Source of the DNA: an uncultured Lachnospiraceae bacterium
GTDB lineage: Bacteria > Bacillota > Clostridia > Lachnospirales > Lachnospiraceae
Assembly (NCBI GenBank): GCA_902797565.1
Contig: CADBTO010000146.1
Span: 1 to 8,813 of the forward strand
DNA length: 8,813 nt
Direction of reading: 5' to 3'
Shown: positions 6,942-8,813 of the stretch, piece after piece
Layout: every line of letters starts with the position of its first letter
Position numbering within the stretch: the first letter of the stretch is position 1
The notes under the pieces: model-generated
Databases searched by the model: none
What the model was told of the DNA's origin: nothing
The model's input: only the letters and a program-made list of their open reading frames with translations
Position numbers and translations under genes: made by a program

Positions 6942-7250
6942 TCATATTCTGTTACCGGCCATTCTCGCAGCCGTACCTACGTAATCATTACATTTCCCGG
7001 CAGCGAAACCCCGCAGGTCGGCGCACTTCAGTGATCCATACAAAGCCAGGAATTCCCGGTCGAAGTCTGCCGGGTCACCAAGTCCTCTCTCCATGATTAC
7101 CTGCTCTGCTGCCAGAACAGCTCCGCACTTGCCGCCCTCTGACCGTGGCCTGGGTGCATCCTTCTTATCTCCGCCAAGAGCCGTATATACGGACATAGCG
7201 CAGTTCATGCCGTTTCTATGACTGCCTCTTGCTGCCTCTTCGTAGTTCAT
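6942..7250 (-). CDS. C_GCAxxG_C_C-type small cysteine protein
   Basis: Protein of 102 residues resembling the C_GCAxxG_C_C family, small proteins thought to be redox-active or metal-binding and of unproven function. Four cysteines are spaced along it: C17 (NCAMSVYTAL), C42 (GGKCGAVLAAE), C76 (LKCADLRG) and C87 (GKCNDYVG). This matches the family order, with the GCA motif relaxed to CGAVLA. There is no signal peptide, so it is cytoplasmic. The start at 7250 is supported by AGGAG (7257-7261) 6 nt upstream and by the ATGA overlap with the stop of the sce7726-like gene. Its last codons precede the terminator at 6894-6917. Family call is good; partner and reaction are unknown. Confidence 0.85.
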   Translation of the reverse strand: MNYEEAARGSHRNGMNCAMSVYTALGGDKKDAPRPRSEGGKCGAVLAAEQVIMERGLGDPADFDREFLALYGSLKCADLRGFAAGKCNDYVGTAARMAGNRI

Positions 7251-7858
7251 CTCCCTCTCCTGTATGCTTGAATCTCCTGCTCAATCGTATTGTAGTCACG
7301 CTCGAATAGTTCATCATATGCCTGTGGCCAGAGAAGTTCAGCCGGGACCTTCTCTATCAGCTTCTCCTGGACAAACTGCTTGCTTTTCTGCCTGTACTTT
7401 GGCAGGCCATTTAGCTCCAGGAGCCGATTCAGTTCCGGCCGCCACAGGATACTGATCTTGCGTTTATCCTTCACCTTTGGATTCCGGTCTTCTTTTCTCA
7501 GCACATAGAAATCGACCTCGCCCGCCTCGGTCAGTTCTACTGTAATAATACCCCACCAATCCGAAACGTGTTCCCTGATATGCGCGGCATGCGTTGAGCC
7601 CGCAACAATGATATTCCGATCATAGTACCAGTCATAATTTTTTACCTGTTTTGACAGCCTGGCATATGTATCTGCATCGGATTTTATCTCAATCCCATAC
7701 AGCAGCGTTGGCGTGATCATCACTACATCTGCCCTGGCACTGCCCGTCCGCTTCTCTTCGAGTATCCTTACCTTCCCGTATTTCTCCTCAAGAAAGTCAA
7801 AGAGGGGTTCGCGGATATCCTTATCGTATAGCGTCTCCATTGTAATAGACGTAATCAT
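7247..7858 (-). CDS. sce7726-like protein with PD-(D/E)XK nuclease-type core
   Basis: Protein of 203 residues with the restriction-endonuclease-like signature RAD44, then 12 residues, then E57-I-K59, followed by a conserved-looking RLSKQVKNYDWYYD with Q71. This fits the sce7726 family, which is annotated only by structure. A nuclease role is inferred and no substrate is known. The N-terminal half (about 8-110) is the nuclease-like fold. The rest is charged, with LILWRPELNRLLE-type helices and a basic end (YRRGR). The ATG at 7858 has AAGGAAGG directly before it, but those bases are leftover nitroreductase codons. The ATG at 7840 (METLYDKD) gives 197 residues and may be the ancestral start. The gene overlaps the four-cysteine gene by ATGA. 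By eye it is more AT-rich than the kinase genes, which would fit acquisition. Confidence 0.82.
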   Translation of the reverse strand: MITSITMETLYDKDIREPLFDFLEEKYGKVRILEEKRTGSARADVVMITPTLLYGIEIKSDADTYARLSKQVKNYDWYYDRNIIVAGSTHAAHIREHVSDWWGIITVELTEAGEVDFYVLRKEDRNPKVKDKRKISILWRPELNRLLELNGLPKYRQKSKQFVQEKLIEKVPAELLWPQAYDELFERDYNTIEQEIQAYRRGR

Positions 7859-8012
7859 CCTTCCTTGGTGCGGGTTCCTTTGCAGGTTCAGCGGAATACC
7901 CTAAAGCGCAATGACCGATGCCCTCATATTCCTCCGATATGCCAAGCCTGCTTAAGATACCCTGTCCGAAATCGGATTCGAACTCTTTCTGCACAACAGC
8001 TCCATCGATTTC
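7821..8012 (-). pseudogene. Nitroreductase C-terminal remnant
   Basis: One minus-strand frame, starting just after a TGA (8013-8015) and ending at TAA (7821-7823), reads about 63 residues. These include KEFESDFGQGILSRLGIS, EEYEGIGHCALGYSAEP and PRKDDYVYY. This is the usual C-terminal pattern of FMN nitroreductases (PEEYE..GHC..GY.....PRK.DYVYY). The FMN-binding N-terminal portion is absent. Recognisable homology ends near 7842, and the frame then runs on through the sce7726 gene. The fragment overlaps the last residues of the kinase gene and the first of the sce7726-like gene in other frames, and fills the 93 bp between them. It is not a working gene. Recognition is by motif only. Confidence 0.6.
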
Positions 8013-8506
8013 TCATAATCATCTTCAATTACCAAGACTTCTTCACCAGCACATTGAAATCCGTCCATAAAACGCTGGTTATCTGCCTGAAGGCTTTCAG
8101 GCGTACAGTCTTCATCGGCTATCCTGGATTCGATGTCCGATGCATGTCCGATGATATCGGGAAAATGATTTTTTATGTATGTGCCGGCCATTGCCAGACA
8201 AATAAACCGGATATTTTTCAAGTAAGAAGCATCGAAATCCTTTCGCCAGTCGAACGGAACATAGCATCCCTCAACAATCAGATGCTGCTTGTTTTCAATC
8301 GCTGTCTTCATTATCTCGCGGACAATTGGCCAGAGATATCTGACAAGATCCTCATCATCCTCTGGTGTCAGATCCGTATTACCGCTTCGTATCAGCCCCA
8401 TTTTTAGATGGTCGATGGAAAGATACGGATACTTATATTTTTCCAGCATCTTCTGTGCCAGAACTGTCTTTCCGGCGTGAGACGCGCCTGTTATCAATAT
8501 GATCAT
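7952..8506 (-). CDS. P-loop nucleotide kinase-like protein
   Basis: Small soluble P-loop protein of 184 residues. The Walker A is GASHAGKT (residues 7-14), followed by YLSIDHLKMGLIRSGN (28-43), as in small-molecule kinases that place a substrate-binding Asp after strand 2. LIVEGCYVPFDW (77-88) is likely the Walker-B-like strand. It resembles the broad zeta-toxin/adenylate-kinase-like group; the substrate is unknown. I chose the ATG at 8506 because the P-loop then begins six residues in, as usual. A TTG at 8536 would add ten residues that read from a broken upstream gene. About the last 15 residues (after MELL) are encoded by the nitroreductase scrap in a shifted frame, so the native C-terminus has probably been replaced. 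The key N-terminal residues are intact. Confidence 0.8.
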   Translation of the reverse strand: MIILITGASHAGKTVLAQKMLEKYKYPYLSIDHLKMGLIRSGNTDLTPEDDEDLVRYLWPIVREIMKTAIENKQHLIVEGCYVPFDWRKDFDASYLKNIRFICLAMAGTYIKNHFPDIIGHASDIESRIADEDCTPESLQADNQRFMDGFQCAGEEVLVIEDDYEKSMELLCRKSSNPISDRVS

Positions 8507-8601
8507 ACCCTTGCTTTCAACTCCGTTCTTACTCAAACTTCTCTTCTCTTACCGTCTATCTTTATCTGCCCACCGAGTGAACTTGTCAAAATTGCTTTCA
8601 T
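8507..8601 (-). pseudogene. 5' remnant of a peptidase S51 / type 1 GATase-like gene
   Basis: The ATG at 8601 opens MKAILTSSLGGQIKIDGKRR and stops at TGA (8533-8535) after 22 residues. A one-base frame change lets the sequence continue as SLSKNGVESK up to the kinase ATG. This two-frame reading matches the N-terminus I remember for S51-like, type 1 glutamine-amidotransferase-like proteins (MKAILTSS.GG...DGKR......NG). The rest of the gene is missing; the P-loop kinase begins instead. Evidence is pattern memory over about 32 residues. Confidence 0.5.
8561..8589 (-). promoter_or_regulatory. Candidate sigma-A promoter for the P-loop kinase
   Basis: A perfect TTGACA (8584-8589) is followed by a 17-bp spacer and GATAAA (8561-8566), four of six matches to TATAAT. 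Transcription would begin about 8553, some 45 nt before the ATG at 8506. The TTGACA lies inside the Leu-Thr codons of the S51-like remnant, so it may be a promoter that arose in dead coding sequence. Confidence 0.35.
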
Positions 8602-8658
8602 TGTTACCATTTCTCCACATTTCGTTCCACTTTCAAGACGGGTGAGTGTACCCTGAAA

Positions 8659-8813
8659 CTACATACTACCAGATTGGGAAAACACATATAATCGCCCGTT
8701 CTTATCCTCAATAGTCACATTTCTCACATTCGACTGATTGTCGGGGATTGTTACCGTGAAATAGTAATCCTCATAGTCAGTCACGCATCTCATGTGTTTC
8801 AGCATTGTGGAGC
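8659..8813 (-). CDS. 3' end of an unrecognised gene (runs off the window)
   Basis: A minus-strand frame is open from the window edge to TAG (8659-8661) and gives about 51 residues, including YEDYYFTVTIPDNQSN and VTIEDKNGRLYVFSQSGSM. The alternating beta pattern and acidic/aromatic mix look like real coding sequence, but I do not recognise a family. An ATG lies at 8805, yet the frame is open above it, so the true start may be outside. After the TAG the same frame stays open to 8533, which leaves a premature stop possible. Between 8602 and 8658 I see nothing else definite. Confidence 0.4.
   Translation of the reverse strand, partial: STMLKHMRCVTDYEDYYFTVTIPDNQSNVRNVTIEDKNGRLYVFSQSGSM

Noticed and set aside
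7901..7927. Small leader peptide (MRASVIAL) with GGAGG ahead of the sce7726-like gene
   Set aside because: The GGAGG and ATG fall inside the nitroreductase remnant's codons (SEEYEG), and eight codons with no regulatory structure are not enough to support a leader.

Overview
All supported genes lie on the minus strand, so transcription runs from high to low coordinates. The lineage looks like a Bacillota gut-type Clostridia, most likely Lachnospiraceae. The reasons are moderate GC with good AAGGAGG-type ribosome sites, multi-domain hybrid histidine kinases with six-helix membrane inputs, a VanZ-family protein, a C_GCAxxG_C_C-type protein and a FakB/DegV-type domain. This lineage call is inference from protein style; there is no rRNA or marker gene in the window.

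Right part (about 6894-8813): a patchwork of small accessory genes and gene scraps. The right edge holds the 3' end of an unrecognised gene. Next come the first codons of a broken peptidase S51 / type 1 glutamine-amidotransferase-like gene, a small P-loop kinase (7952-8506), the out-of-frame C-terminal end of a nitroreductase (7821-8012), an sce7726-like PD-(D/E)XK protein (7247-7858) and a small four-cysteine protein (6942-7250). The last two overlap by ATGA and are followed by a clear intrinsic terminator (6894-6917).

Left part (67-6797): a compact four-gene run. A VanZ-family membrane protein overlaps by ATGA with an exported, DUF4431-like protein. After 38 bp comes hybrid kinase 1 (6 TM, HisKA, HATPase, degenerate receiver, intact receiver, Hpt). 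After a further 10 bp comes hybrid kinase 2 (6 TM, HisKA, HATPase, receiver), which is fused at its C-terminus to a complete DegV/EDD domain, the fold of the fatty-acid-binding FakB proteins.

The strongest signal is this pair of kinases. Kinase 1 carries the Hpt domain that kinase 2 lacks. Kinase 2 carries a putative lipid-binding domain where an output domain would be expected. Two envelope proteins precede them, and no DNA-binding response regulator is in the window. A reasonable hypothesis is a membrane/lipid-responsive phosphorelay, but ligand and output are unknown. A second theme is in-frame tandem duplication: three repeats sit in linkers or tails (2732-2839, 3218-3295, 6252-6335).
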